Assembly: GCF_019656335.1 (NCBI RefSeq)
Contig: NZ_BPLZ01000016.1
Location: 1-64,000, forward strand
DNA length: 64,000 bases
Direction of reading: 5' to 3'
Origin: Pseudomonas sp. NCCP-436
GTDB lineage: Bacteria; Pseudomonadota; Gammaproteobacteria; Pseudomonadales; Pseudomonadaceae
Both the position numbers and the translations under genes were made by a program. The notes under the pieces are model-generated. The model worked only from the letters and a program-made list of their open reading frames with translations. It ran no database searches and had not been told where the DNA came from. Positions within the stretch are counted from its first letter, which is position 1. Each line of letters begins with the position of its first letter. Below are positions 51,998 to 62,227 of the stretch, piece by piece.

Positions 51998-54900
51998 TGC
52001 ATTTGAGGGAGCAGACGCGCAGAGCAGGCGACGGAAGTCATCCTGCGTCAGTGGCGGGCTGAACAGGTAGCCCTGGTACAGGTGGCAGCCCTCTGTTTGC
52101 AGAAACGCCAACTGTTCCGGGTGCTCAACTCCTTCGGCGATCAGCTCAAGACCCAGGCTGCGGGCCATGGCCACGATGGCGCGGATGATTTCGGCGTCAT
52201 TGGGGTCGCAGGTTGCATCGTGGACGAACGAACGGTCGATTTTCAGTATGTCTACGGGCAGCCGCTTGAGATAGGTCAGCGAACTGTAACCAGTACCGAA
52301 GTCGTCCATGGCAAAACTGATGCCGTGACGTTTTAGGCGCAGCATTTTGCTGATGATGTCCTCAATGTTCTGGATGACAATGCTTTCGGTAATCTCCAGT
52401 TTCAACATTGTGCTGGGCAGTTGGCTGTTACGCAGGCTCCCTAGTATGTGCTCGACGAAGTCGTGCTGACGAAATTGCTGTGGGCTGATGTTGACACAGA
52501 GGCTGAAGGTCTCTCGGTCGGCCAGACCTTCGGCGATCAGGCGTGCGCAGAAATGGCAAGCTTCTGTCAAAACCCATCCGCCCACCTCGATGATCAGCCC
52601 GCTTTCTTCCAGAACCTGAATGAACTCGGCTGGGGAGCGCATACCCTGCTGGGGATGCTGCCAGCGCAACAGGACTTCGGCACCGACCATGCAGCCATTT
52701 CGGGCGTCGACTTGGGGCTGGAAGTACAGTTCGAACTCGCCGCGTGCAAGAGCCAGGCGCAACTCGTTTTCCAGTCGCAGGCGGGCGCTGGCTGCTGTCT
52801 GCATGGTGTTGTGAAACAGCTGGATGGCGTTGCGCCCGGAGTCTTTGGCTCGGTAAAGAGCGATGTCGGCACGCTTGAGCAGGTCTGCCGGCGTCTTGCC
52901 GTGATCCGGGATCAGTGCCACGCCAATGCTGGGCGTGACCTGCAACTGATGACCGTCCAGCAGCATGGGCTCGGCGAGTATTCGTCGTAGCTTCTCCGCC
53001 AATCGACGCACGTGCCGAGTGACCTCCGCACGGGTGCCGGCAAGGCTGGAGAGCAGTACGACGAACTCGTCACCACCGAGCCGTGCGACGGTGTCTTCTA
53101 GGCGTACGCTGGCCTCCAGTCGGGCGGTAATCAGGCGCAGGACAGCGTCACCTACGGGGTGGCCGAGTGAGTCGTTGATGTGCTTGAAGTGGTCCAGATC
53201 GATGAAGAGCAGGGCACCACGTAACTTGTGGCGCTGGAGCAGGGAGACTTGCTGGGTCAGGCGGTCGATCAACAGAGCACGGTTGGGCAGATTGGTCAGG
53301 GCATCGTGATAGGCCAGGTGCTGGATCTGCGCCTGGGCCTGTTTCAGTTCACTGATGTCGCGCGCGGTGAGCAAGAGGCAAGGCACGCCGTTGAGTTCGA
53401 TGGGCTGCACCGAAACATCCATTAGGATCACTTGGCCGCCGCGGTTGCGGCCGTGCATCTCCATGTGCAGAACCTGACCATGCTGCTGCAGATGGAGAAT
53501 CATCCGCTCGCGCTCCTCGGGAAAAGCCCAGACGTTCAGCTCGTGAACAGTGCGGCCGACTACTTCCCAGGCCTGATAGCCGCTGATGCGGGTGAAGCCT
53601 TCGTTGACCTCGATATAGCGTCCTGTATCGCGTTCGGTGATGGTGATGGCATCTGGACTGGAGTGGAAGGCCTTGGCAAATTTCTCTTCCGAGCTTTTCA
53701 GGCGTTGTTCGTGGAGGATCCGCTCACTGATGTCGACAAGGATGCCGACCATACGCTGCGGCTGACCGGCAGAGTCGAACTGCAGGCGAGCGGTGCTTTC
53801 CAGATAGCGAATAGCGCCGTTGTCTTCGCGAACCTGGTAGGTGACCTGATAGCGATTCTTACCGCTGCGAGCCAGTTCCAGATAGTGCTGGCGCAGGCGA
53901 TGGCGATCGTCCATTGGCACCTGGTTGAAGAAGCTGGTCAGCTCGCCCTCGAATGATTTGTCGCCAAGCCCCTGCAGGTTTGTGGCTCGGGGGCTGGCAA
54001 AGATGATGTTGTCGTCGATATGCCAGTCCCAGATACCTAGCGCAGCGGACTCCAGTGCCAGGTTCAGGCGCTGCTGGCTTTCCTGCAGGGCCAGTTCCTG
54101 GCGGCGTTGCTCAGTGATGTTACGTACCGTGAGTACCAGACAGGTCTGACCATTGAGTTCTATTTCGCCGCCAAATAGCTGGTTGATGCTGAGGCTGCCA
54201 TCACGGCTGAATAGTTGTACTTCAAGGTTGCTGAGGCTGCCGTTGTGCAGTTCCTTAAGCATACGCTGGCGGTCGCCGGGATCTGCCCATATGCCCAACT
54301 CCAGTGAGGTGCGGCCTACCGCTTCGGCACTGCTCCAGCCGAACTGCTTTTCGAAACTGTGGTTCACTTCGATGAAGCGACCTGAGGCCAGTTCACTAAT
54401 GGCCACGGCATCGGGCGTATGCATGAAGGCTTTGGCGAACTTTTCTTCACTGGCCCGCAGAGCGTTTTCCGCTTGTTTGCGAGCACTGGTGTCAAGAAAG
54501 GCGCAAAGAAGCAGCTGTTCACCCTGAAGTTCGAGGTACTGGCTTGACATTACGCCGTCGAGAATCGTACCGCTGCGGGTGCGCATCTGGACTTCCTGGA
54601 TCAGGGGCTCGCGGCTTATTGGCGCCTGTCGACGTAGATAGGCACGCTGTTCGTCATGCACCCAGAGGTTCAGCTCATCGACTCTGCGGCCCAGGACTGC
54701 GTCGGCGGGCCAGCCGAAGGCTTGGCTGAAATGTTGGTTAACCTCAAGAATCTCACTACTGGCATAGCGAAGCAGCATCATGATGTCCGGGCTCAGATGG
54801 AACAGGCTGGCGAAGCGTTGCTCCGAGGCGCGCAGGGCCTGCGCCCGTTCCTGCTGGGCAGTGATATCGCGGATGACACCGAACATGCGCGGCCTACCGT

Positions 54901-55291
54901 CCGCTTCGCACTGCAGGCTGCCGGTAATTTCCAGCCAGTGCAGGCTGCCATCAGGCCAGTGGATGCGGTGGCGCAAGGCATCGATGATCTTCTCGCCGCG
55001 CAGGAGGGCGTGAAACCTGGCCAGCACTTCGGCTCTTTCCTCCTCGGGAATTAGCTCGAAGTAGTTCACTGTGCGGGTAAGTGGGCGGTTAGGGTCGAGT
55101 CCGAACAATGCCTGAGCAGCGCGCGACCAGTTCACCTGGCCGCTGCGTATGTCCCAGTACCAGGTGCCTAGGCGTGCACCATTGAGGGCTGCCAGCAGGC
55201 GAGGGGTATCCTGCCAGGTTCGCTCGAATTCGACCGGATCCATCGCCGGTATGTGGGGTAGCGGCGGTGTCTGCTCAGTCGATCTGGCCAT
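51983..55291 (-). CDS. PAS-GGDEF-EAL bifunctional c-di-GMP protein
   Basis: A 1102-residue cytoplasmic protein without membrane helices. About five PAS/PAC sensors (roughly residues 28-150, 155-280, 285-405, 410-530, 535-660) are followed by a GGDEF domain with intact ARLGGDEF near 739 and an RLED I-site. An EAL domain has EVL in place of EAL near 872, the catalytic DDFGTGYSS and the KIDRSFV and EGVE motifs intact. Both cyclase and phosphodiesterase could be active. Paralogous PAS units suggest internal duplication. Confidence 0.9.
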   Translation of the reverse strand: MARSTEQTPPLPHIPAMDPVEFERTWQDTPRLLAALNGARLGTWYWDIRSGQVNWSRAAQALFGLDPNRPLTRTVNYFELIPEEERAEVLARFHALLRGEKIIDALRHRIHWPDGSLHWLEITGSLQCEADGRPRMFGVIRDITAQQERAQALRASEQRFASLFHLSPDIMMLLRYASSEILEVNQHFSQAFGWPADAVLGRRVDELNLWVHDEQRAYLRRQAPISREPLIQEVQMRTRSGTILDGVMSSQYLELQGEQLLLCAFLDTSARKQAENALRASEEKFAKAFMHTPDAVAISELASGRFIEVNHSFEKQFGWSSAEAVGRTSLELGIWADPGDRQRMLKELHNGSLSNLEVQLFSRDGSLSINQLFGGEIELNGQTCLVLTVRNITEQRRQELALQESQQRLNLALESAALGIWDWHIDDNIIFASPRATNLQGLGDKSFEGELTSFFNQVPMDDRHRLRQHYLELARSGKNRYQVTYQVREDNGAIRYLESTARLQFDSAGQPQRMVGILVDISERILHEQRLKSSEEKFAKAFHSSPDAITITERDTGRYIEVNEGFTRISGYQAWEVVGRTVHELNVWAFPEERERMILHLQQHGQVLHMEMHGRNRGGQVILMDVSVQPIELNGVPCLLLTARDISELKQAQAQIQHLAYHDALTNLPNRALLIDRLTQQVSLLQRHKLRGALLFIDLDHFKHINDSLGHPVGDAVLRLITARLEASVRLEDTVARLGGDEFVVLLSSLAGTRAEVTRHVRRLAEKLRRILAEPMLLDGHQLQVTPSIGVALIPDHGKTPADLLKRADIALYRAKDSGRNAIQLFHNTMQTAASARLRLENELRLALARGEFELYFQPQVDARNGCMVGAEVLLRWQHPQQGMRSPAEFIQVLEESGLIIEVGGWVLTEACHFCARLIAEGLADRETFSLCVNISPQQFRQHDFVEHILGSLRNSQLPSTMLKLEITESIVIQNIEDIISKMLRLKRHGISFAMDDFGTGYSSLTYLKRLPVDILKIDRSFVHDATCDPNDAEIIRAIVAMARSLGLELIAEGVEHPEQLAFLQTEGCHLYQGYLFSPPLTQDDFRRLLCASAPSNAEGAR

Positions 55292-55394
55292 GTCCTGACC
55301 TTCCTTTGAAAGGTACGGTGCGGGTGGCGGTTGATAGAGGCATGTAGCAGTCTTTCTTGTATTTATGGTGCCACGTTAGCCTTGGTCTTCAGAC

Positions 55395-56276
55395 TTATGC
55401 AAGATCACCACGCTGACTATCGAGCAGATCCATGAACGCCCGGGCCGCGTTGGATAGAGTGCGCTCGGTGTGCAGGATATAGCCCAGCTGGCGGCTGAGC
55501 TGGATCTGCGGCAATGGCAGGCGTACTACCTGGTCGTCCAGCATGGTGCGCGGAAGCACGCTCCAGGCCAGACCGATGGAAACCATCATCTTGATGGTTT
55601 CCAGGTAGTTGGTGCTCATGGCTATGTTCGGCGTCAGTCCCTGAGCCTCGAACAGACGTTGCACGATATGGTGGGTAAAAGTGTTGCCGCCCGGGAAGAC
55701 GGCCGGATGCTGTGCCACATCGGCGAGGCTTATGACCTGGCTGCGGGCCAGCGGATGCTCCGGAGCTGCGACGAAATCCAGCGGATCGTCCCAAACGGGA
55801 ACGGCACGGATAGGCTCGCGGGTTTCCGGGGCCAGGGTGATAACCGCCAGTTCTGCGCGGCCATGCAGTACTTCCTCGTAGGCAACTTCCGAATCGAGGA
55901 ACTCGATATCCAGGGCCACTTGCGGATGGGCCCGGGTAAAGGCGCGCAGTAAAGCCGGTAGGCGGTGCAGGCCAATGTGGTGACTGGTGGCCAAGGTCAG
56001 TCGACCGCTAACCTCACCCGATAGATTGGTCAGCGCCCGGCGCGTATCGTCCAGCACATTGAGTATCTGGTAGGCGCGTGGTAACAGGGCGCGGCCGGCC
56101 TGGGTCAGGCCGATTTCGCGCCCCAGGCGGTCGAACAGGCGCACGCCCAGTTGCTGTTCCAGGCCGGCGATGCGCTTGCTGACGGCCGGCTGGGTCAGAT
56201 GCAGGCGCTCGCCAGCCTCGGAAAAACTGCCGGTCTCGGCGATGGCGATGAAGGCATTGAGGTTGGCCAGATCCAT
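55395..56276 (-). CDS. LysR-type regulator divergent from leuC
   Basis: A 293-residue LysR protein. The winged helix covers residues 1-60 (NLNAFIAIAETGSFSEAGERLHLTQPAVSKRIAGLE) and the effector-binding domain 90-290. The start MDLANL at 56276 is the family N-terminus; the frame is open 66 codons upstream. Divergence from leuC suggests control of leucine synthesis or self-control, as for the homologue at the same place in P. aeruginosa, but the ligand is unknown. Confidence 0.87.
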   Translation of the reverse strand: MDLANLNAFIAIAETGSFSEAGERLHLTQPAVSKRIAGLEQQLGVRLFDRLGREIGLTQAGRALLPRAYQILNVLDDTRRALTNLSGEVSGRLTLATSHHIGLHRLPALLRAFTRAHPQVALDIEFLDSEVAYEEVLHGRAELAVITLAPETREPIRAVPVWDDPLDFVAAPEHPLARSQVISLADVAQHPAVFPGGNTFTHHIVQRLFEAQGLTPNIAMSTNYLETIKMMVSIGLAWSVLPRTMLDDQVVRLPLPQIQLSRQLGYILHTERTLSNAARAFMDLLDSQRGDLA

Positions 56277-56348
56277 GGGGGCTCCACTGCATTTGAGTAG
56301 CATCAGCATACATTCCCCTGCGGAATCCTTTGAATAAAAAATATGAAT

Positions 56349-56377
56349 TTGAGTTATTTTGTGCCCGCCCATAGCAT
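56349..56377 (+). promoter_or_regulatory. Predicted sigma70 promoter of leuC
   Basis: TTGAGT at 56349-56354 and TAGCAT at 56372-56377 with 17-base spacing. An AT-rich tract containing AATAA and TTATT half-sites just upstream could bind the LysR protein, which reads the other way. The match is modest. Confidence 0.45.
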
Positions 56378-56497
56378 TCTCCCCATAAGCCGAAGGGCCA
56401 TTTTCGCCCTGGCATGAATAAAGGCACTTCTGACGCCGGGCGGTGATAGCGCAGGCAGGTTCAGATGTGCTCAAAAGGCGCTGACGAGGTAAGGCTG

Positions 56498-57925
<1,428 letters not shown>

Positions 57926-57936
57926 GGAGTCAGATG

Positions 57937-58584
57937 ATGAAAGCCTTTACTCAACACACCGGCTTGGTCTGCCCGCTCGACCGCGCCAACGTCGACACCG
58001 ACCAGATCATTCCCAAGCAGTTTCTCAAGTCGATCAAGCGCACCGGCTTCGGCCCCAACCTGTTCGACGAGTGGCGTTACCTGGATGTCGGCCAGCCGAA
58101 TCAGGACAACTCCAAGCGTCCGATCAACCCGGATTTCGTGCTCAACTTCCCGCGTTATCAGGGCGCCAGCGTTCTGCTCGCGCGCGAGAACTTCGGTTGC
58201 GGCTCCTCGCGCGAGCACGCGCCGTGGGCGCTGGACGAGTACGGTTTCCGCACCGTGATCGCGCCGAGCTTCGCTGACATCTTCTACAACAACAGCTTCA
58301 AGAACGGCCTGTTGCCGATCATCCTCAAGGATGAAGAGGTCGATGCGCTGTTCGAGCAGGCCGAGGCCACCGAGGGTTATCAGCTGACCGTCGATCTCGA
58401 GGCCCAGACCGTGACCCGCCCCGACGGCGTGCAGTACAGCTTCGAGGTCGATGCCTTCCGCAAGCACTGCCTGCTCAACGGCCTGGACGACATCGGCCTG
58501 ACCCTGCAGGATCAGGAGGCCATTCGTGCTTTCGAGGCCAGGCATCGGGAAGCCAGCCCCTGGCTGTTCGGCGCGATCAAGTGA
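57937..58584 (+). CDS. leuD: 3-isopropylmalate dehydratase small subunit
   Basis: A 215-residue swivel-domain subunit: [22 protein letters not shown] at the N-terminus and the [15 protein letters not shown] signature. It completes the isopropylmalate isomerase. GAGGAG lies 7 bases before this ATG; another ATG one codon upstream is possible. A 75-base repeat separates it from leuB. Confidence 0.95.
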   Translation: MKAFTQHTGLVCPLDRANVDTDQIIPKQFLKSIKRTGFGPNLFDEWRYLDVGQPNQDNSKRPINPDFVLNFPRYQGASVLLARENFGCGSSREHAPWALDEYGFRTVIAPSFADIFYNNSFKNGLLPIILKDEEVDALFEQAEATEGYQLTVDLEAQTVTRPDGVQYSFEVDAFRKHCLLNGLDDIGLTLQDQEAIRAFEARHREASPWLFGAIK

Positions 58585-58587
58585 TGG

Positions 58588-58662
58588 GTAGGGTGGAAAA
58601 GCGCGCAGCGTTTTCCACCACAGATTTCGGTGGATGGGCCCGTGGGGCACCATCCACCCTAC
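58588..58662. repeat. 75-bp intergenic repeat with terminal inverted repeats
   Basis: The element begins GTAGGGTGG and ends CCACCCTAC, exact 9-bp inverted termini. Inside, GGTGGAAAA with TTTTCCACC and GGTGGATGG with CCATCCACC form two hairpins. It occupies nearly all of the leuD-leuB spacer and ends before the leuB ribosome-binding site. It resembles short palindromic elements I know from Pseudomonas intergenic regions; the copy number cannot be checked here. Confidence 0.75.
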
Positions 58663-58679
58663 GGAAATAGAGGAACGTG

Positions 58680-59762
58680 ATGAGCAAGCAGATTCTGGTT
58701 CTGCCTGGTGACGGTATCGGCCCGGAAATCATGGCCGAGGCGGTGAAGGTACTGAACCTGGCCAACGACAAGTTCGGCCTGGGTTTCGAACTGGCCTTTG
58801 ACGAGTTGGGCGGCGCGGCCATCGACAAGTACGGTGTGCCGCTGGCAGACGAGACCCTTGAGCGCGCCCGCGCCGCCGATGCCGTGCTGCTGGGTGCCGT
58901 TGGCGGTCCGAAGTGGGACGCAATCGATCCGGCCATTCGCCCGGAGCGCGGTCTGCTGAAAATTCGCTCGCAACTGGGGCTGTTCGGCAACCTGCGTCCG
59001 GCCATCCTCTATCCGCAACTGGCCGAGGCCTCCAGCCTCAAGCCGGAAGTGGTCGCGGGTCTGGATATTCTCATCGTGCGTGAGCTGACCGGCGGCATCT
59101 ACTTCGGTCAGCCGCGCGAGAGCAAGGTGCTGGAAAACGGCGAGCGCATGGCCTATGACACTCTGCCGTACAGCGAGAGCGAGATTCGCCGCATCGCCAA
59201 GGTCGGCTTCGACATGGCCATGGTGCGCAGCAAGAAACTGTGCTCGGTGGACAAGGCCAATGTGCTGGCTTCCAGTCAACTGTGGCGTGCCGTGGTAGAA
59301 GAGGTGGCCAAGGATTATCCGGAGGTCGAGCTGAGCCACATGTATGTCGACAACGCGGCCATGCAGCTGGTTCGTGCGCCTAAACAGTTTGACGTGATCG
59401 TTACGGACAACATGTTTGGTGACATTTTGTCTGACGAAGCTTCGATGCTCACCGGTTCCATCGGCATGCTGCCGTCTGCCTCCCTGGACGCCAACAACAA
59501 GGGCATGTACGAACCCTGCCACGGTTCGGCGCCGGACATCGCCGGACAGGGTATTGCCAACCCGCTGGCGACCATCCTCTCGGTGTCCATGATGCTGCGC
59601 TACAGCTTCGGCCAGGTCGCTGCCGCCGATGCCATCGAGAAGGCGGTGAGTCTGGTGCTGGATCAGGGGCTGCGTACTGGCGACATCTGGTCCGAAGGCA
59701 AGGCCAGGGTCGGTACCGCCGAGATGGGTGATGCAGTAGTCGAAGCGCTGCGTAGTCTGTAA
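58680..59762 (+). CDS. leuB: 3-isopropylmalate dehydrogenase
   Basis: A 360-residue enzyme. Metal and substrate motifs include [36 protein letters not shown] and [16 protein letters not shown]. It oxidises and decarboxylates 3-isopropylmalate to 2-oxoisocaproate. AGGAA precedes the ATG by 4 bases; an in-frame GTG one codon upstream is possible. It continues the leuCD operon despite the repeat in between. Confidence 0.96.
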   Translation: MSKQILVLPGDGIGPEIMAEAVKVLNLANDKFGLGFELAFDELGGAAIDKYGVPLADETLERARAADAVLLGAVGGPKWDAIDPAIRPERGLLKIRSQLGLFGNLRPAILYPQLAEASSLKPEVVAGLDILIVRELTGGIYFGQPRESKVLENGERMAYDTLPYSESEIRRIAKVGFDMAMVRSKKLCSVDKANVLASSQLWRAVVEEVAKDYPEVELSHMYVDNAAMQLVRAPKQFDVIVTDNMFGDILSDEASMLTGSIGMLPSASLDANNKGMYEPCHGSAPDIAGQGIANPLATILSVSMMLRYSFGQVAAADAIEKAVSLVLDQGLRTGDIWSEGKARVGTAEMGDAVVEALRSL

Positions 59763-59818
59763 TCTTCCCAGCCTCGCCGGGGTGGTTCCGGCTGGCTGCT
59801 TATAAGGGTGTAGTCGTT

Positions 59819-60931
59819 ATGAAACGTGTAGGTCTGATCGGTTGGCGTGGCATGGTCGGTTCCGTGCTCATGCAGCGCATGCTGGAAGAGCGGGACTTCG
59901 ACCTGATCGAGCCGGTGTTCTTCACCACCTCCAATGTCGGCGGCCAGGGCCCAGCCATTGGCAAGGACATTGCTCCGCTGAAAGATGCCTACAGTATCGA
60001 CGAGCTGAAAGGCCTGGACGTGATCCTGACCTGCCAGGGCGGCGACTACACCAATGAAGTCTTCCCCAAGCTGCGTGAAGCCGGCTGGCAGGGTTACTGG
60101 ATCGACGCTGCTTCCAGCCTGCGCATGGACGACAGTTCGGTGATCGTGCTCGATCCGGTCAACCGCAAGGTGATTGATCAGGCGTTGGACGCTGGTACCA
60201 AGAACTACATCGGCGGCAACTGCACCGTCAGCCTGATGCTGATGGCCCTGGGTGGCCTCTACGAAGCCGGTCTGGTCGAATGGATGAGTGCCATGACCTA
60301 TCAGGCGGCTTCCGGTGCCGGCGCGCAGAACATGCGTGAGCTGATCAGGCAGATGGGCACCCTTCACGGTGCGGTGGCCGATGACCTGGCTGACCCGGCC
60401 AGTGCCATCCTCGAAATCGACCGCAAGGTGGCCGAGACCATGCGTGGCGAGGTCTTCCCAGTGGACAACTTCGGCGTGCCGCTGGCCGGCAGTCTGATTC
60501 CCTACATCGACAAGGAACTGCCCAACGGGCAGAGCCGTGAAGAGTGGAAGGCTCAGGCCGAAACCAACAAGATCCTCGGTCGTTTCAAGAGTCCGATCCC
60601 GGTCGATGGCATCTGCGTGCGCATCGGTGCCATGCGTTGTCACAGCCAGGCGCTGACCATCAAGTTGAACAAGGATGTGCCGATGGCCGACATCGAAGGC
60701 CTGATCAGCCAGCACAACCCCTGGGTCAAGCTGGTGCCGAACCACCGCGAAGACTCCATCCGTGATCTCGCCCCGACTGCCGTCACCGGCACGCTGAGTG
60801 TTCCAGTCGGTCGTCTGCGCAAGCTTAATATGGGTTCGCAGTACCTCGGTGCCTTTACTGTCGGCGATCAGCTGCTTTGGGGAGCGGCCGAGCCGCTGCG
60901 GCGAATGCTGCGTATCCTGCTGGAGCGCTAA
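59819..60931 (+). CDS. asd: Aspartate-semialdehyde dehydrogenase
   Basis: A 370-residue enzyme. NADP-binding [13 protein letters not shown] at the N-terminus, catalytic Cys in [12 protein letters not shown] (residues near 135) and the conserved TYQAASGAG region. It makes aspartate-4-semialdehyde for lysine, threonine and methionine synthesis. It is followed by a strong terminator and then its degenerate paralogue. Confidence 0.95.
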   Translation: MKRVGLIGWRGMVGSVLMQRMLEERDFDLIEPVFFTTSNVGGQGPAIGKDIAPLKDAYSIDELKGLDVILTCQGGDYTNEVFPKLREAGWQGYWIDAASSLRMDDSSVIVLDPVNRKVIDQALDAGTKNYIGGNCTVSLMLMALGGLYEAGLVEWMSAMTYQAASGAGAQNMRELIRQMGTLHGAVADDLADPASAILEIDRKVAETMRGEVFPVDNFGVPLAGSLIPYIDKELPNGQSREEWKAQAETNKILGRFKSPIPVDGICVRIGAMRCHSQALTIKLNKDVPMADIEGLISQHNPWVKLVPNHREDSIRDLAPTAVTGTLSVPVGRLRKLNMGSQYLGAFTVGDQLLWGAAEPLRRMLRILLER

Positions 60932-60958
60932 GTCGAAAAAGCCTGAAGCTCTCTAAGC

Positions 60959-60997
60959 GAAGCCCTCCTGTCGCCGGCAGGAGGGCTTCGCTCTTTT
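60959..60997 (+). terminator. Terminator of asd
   Basis: GAAGCCCTCCTG and CAGGAGGGCTTC form a perfect 12-bp stem around a 7-base loop, followed by a T-rich stretch. It starts 27 bases after the asd stop. Confidence 0.85.
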
Positions 60998-61070
60998 CGT
61001 GTCCGGTTCCGTTGCCTGAGCTTCGGGGCGCGGTTACAGTGCTGCACTCCTTGGCATTGCTGATCCGCTC

Positions 61071-62072
61071 ATGTCCCGAACTTTCAACGTCGCCCTGATC
61101 GGTTCCGCCGATACAATCACCGAAACATTGGTCGAACTGCTCGATGAGCGCAACTTCCCTATCGACCAGTTGTACTTGCTGGCTCTGGGTGAAGCGCTCG
61201 GCCAGAGTCTTGCCTTTCGTGGTCGCCAGTTGCGCTTCCGGGCCCTCGATAACTTTGATTTCGCCCAGGTGCAGTTGGCCTTCGTTGCAGACGAGCTACC
61301 GCAGTCCTGTCGTACGCGCGCGCTGGCTGCAGGCTGCTCGCTAATCGACATGACTGCAGGGCTGCCGCTGGATCAGGCTCCCTGCGTTGTGCCTGAGCTG
61401 ACGACGGTGGCTCCGGGGGAAAGTGCACCTTTCCTGCTGAGTACGCCAACTCCTTCGGCAGTAGCCTGTGCGCTGGTGATGGCAGCCCTAAGCCCGCAAC
61501 TAAAGGTGAGGCGAGTGCAGCTGACCGCCATGCTCTCAGTCTCCACGCTGGGGCGCGAAGGTGTGCAGGAACTGGCCCGACAGACAGCTGAATTGCTGAA
61601 TGCGCGCCCACTGGAACCGCGCCTGGTTGATCGGCAACTGGCATTTAATGTGCTGGCCCGAACCGGAGAGGCCGACGAGCAGGGGCATACGCTTCTGGAG
61701 CAGCGCCTGACGAGCGAATTGCGTCAGTTATTGCAGCTACCTGAGTTGCCTATATCCGTCACTTGTGCTTTGGCGCCGGTATTTTTTGGTGACAGTCTAT
61801 CGCTCAGCCTACAGTGCGACGAAGAGGTGGGCGTTGCGGTTGTTCAGCGGCTTCTGGAAGCAGCGCCAGGTCTCGAGTTGGTGGAGGTGGGAGACTATCC
61901 GACAGCCGTTGGTGATGCCGTTGGTCAGGATCAGGTGTATGTCGGCCGAGTAAGGGCGGGAGTGTGTGATTTACGACAACTCAATTTGTGGATTGTGTCT
62001 GATAATGTAAGAAAAGGCACTGCCCTGAATGCTCTACAGATAGCGGAGTTATTGATAAAACACTATCTGTAA
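61071..62072 (+). CDS. USG-1 family Asd-like protein (no catalytic cysteine)
   Basis: A 333-residue protein with the aspartate-semialdehyde dehydrogenase fold: NVALIGSADTITETLVELL at the N-terminus and the C-terminal dimerisation region. The position equivalent to the Asd active-site NCTVS reads TPTPSAVA, so the catalytic Cys is missing, as in USG-1 homologues. Catalysis is unlikely, and its role is unknown. It follows asd behind a terminator and precedes fimV, the P. aeruginosa order. Confidence 0.85.
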   Translation: MSRTFNVALIGSADTITETLVELLDERNFPIDQLYLLALGEALGQSLAFRGRQLRFRALDNFDFAQVQLAFVADELPQSCRTRALAAGCSLIDMTAGLPLDQAPCVVPELTTVAPGESAPFLLSTPTPSAVACALVMAALSPQLKVRRVQLTAMLSVSTLGREGVQELARQTAELLNARPLEPRLVDRQLAFNVLARTGEADEQGHTLLEQRLTSELRQLLQLPELPISVTCALAPVFFGDSLSLSLQCDEEVGVAVVQRLLEAAPGLELVEVGDYPTAVGDAVGQDQVYVGRVRAGVCDLRQLNLWIVSDNVRKGTALNALQIAELLIKHYL

Positions 62073-62227
62073 AAGATACTTACCTAGAAATTTGAAGAAT
62101 CTTTCTAGCTTGGCAATACTGATTGAGTTGATTGCTGGATGGGGATCCACTTGCATGGTGGAGGCAGGCGGCAACTATCAACACCCTCTCGCATGCCGAG
62201 AAAAAAGATAAAACAAGGGATAACGCT

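Noticed and set aside
56414..56446. A short frame before leuC as a leucine attenuation leader peptide
   Set aside because: The 10-codon frame contains no Leu codons and no clear alternating hairpins follow.
59663..60745. A 360-codon minus-strand frame opposite leuB and asd
   Set aside because: It spans the ends of two convincing genes and shows no domain or ribosome-binding site.
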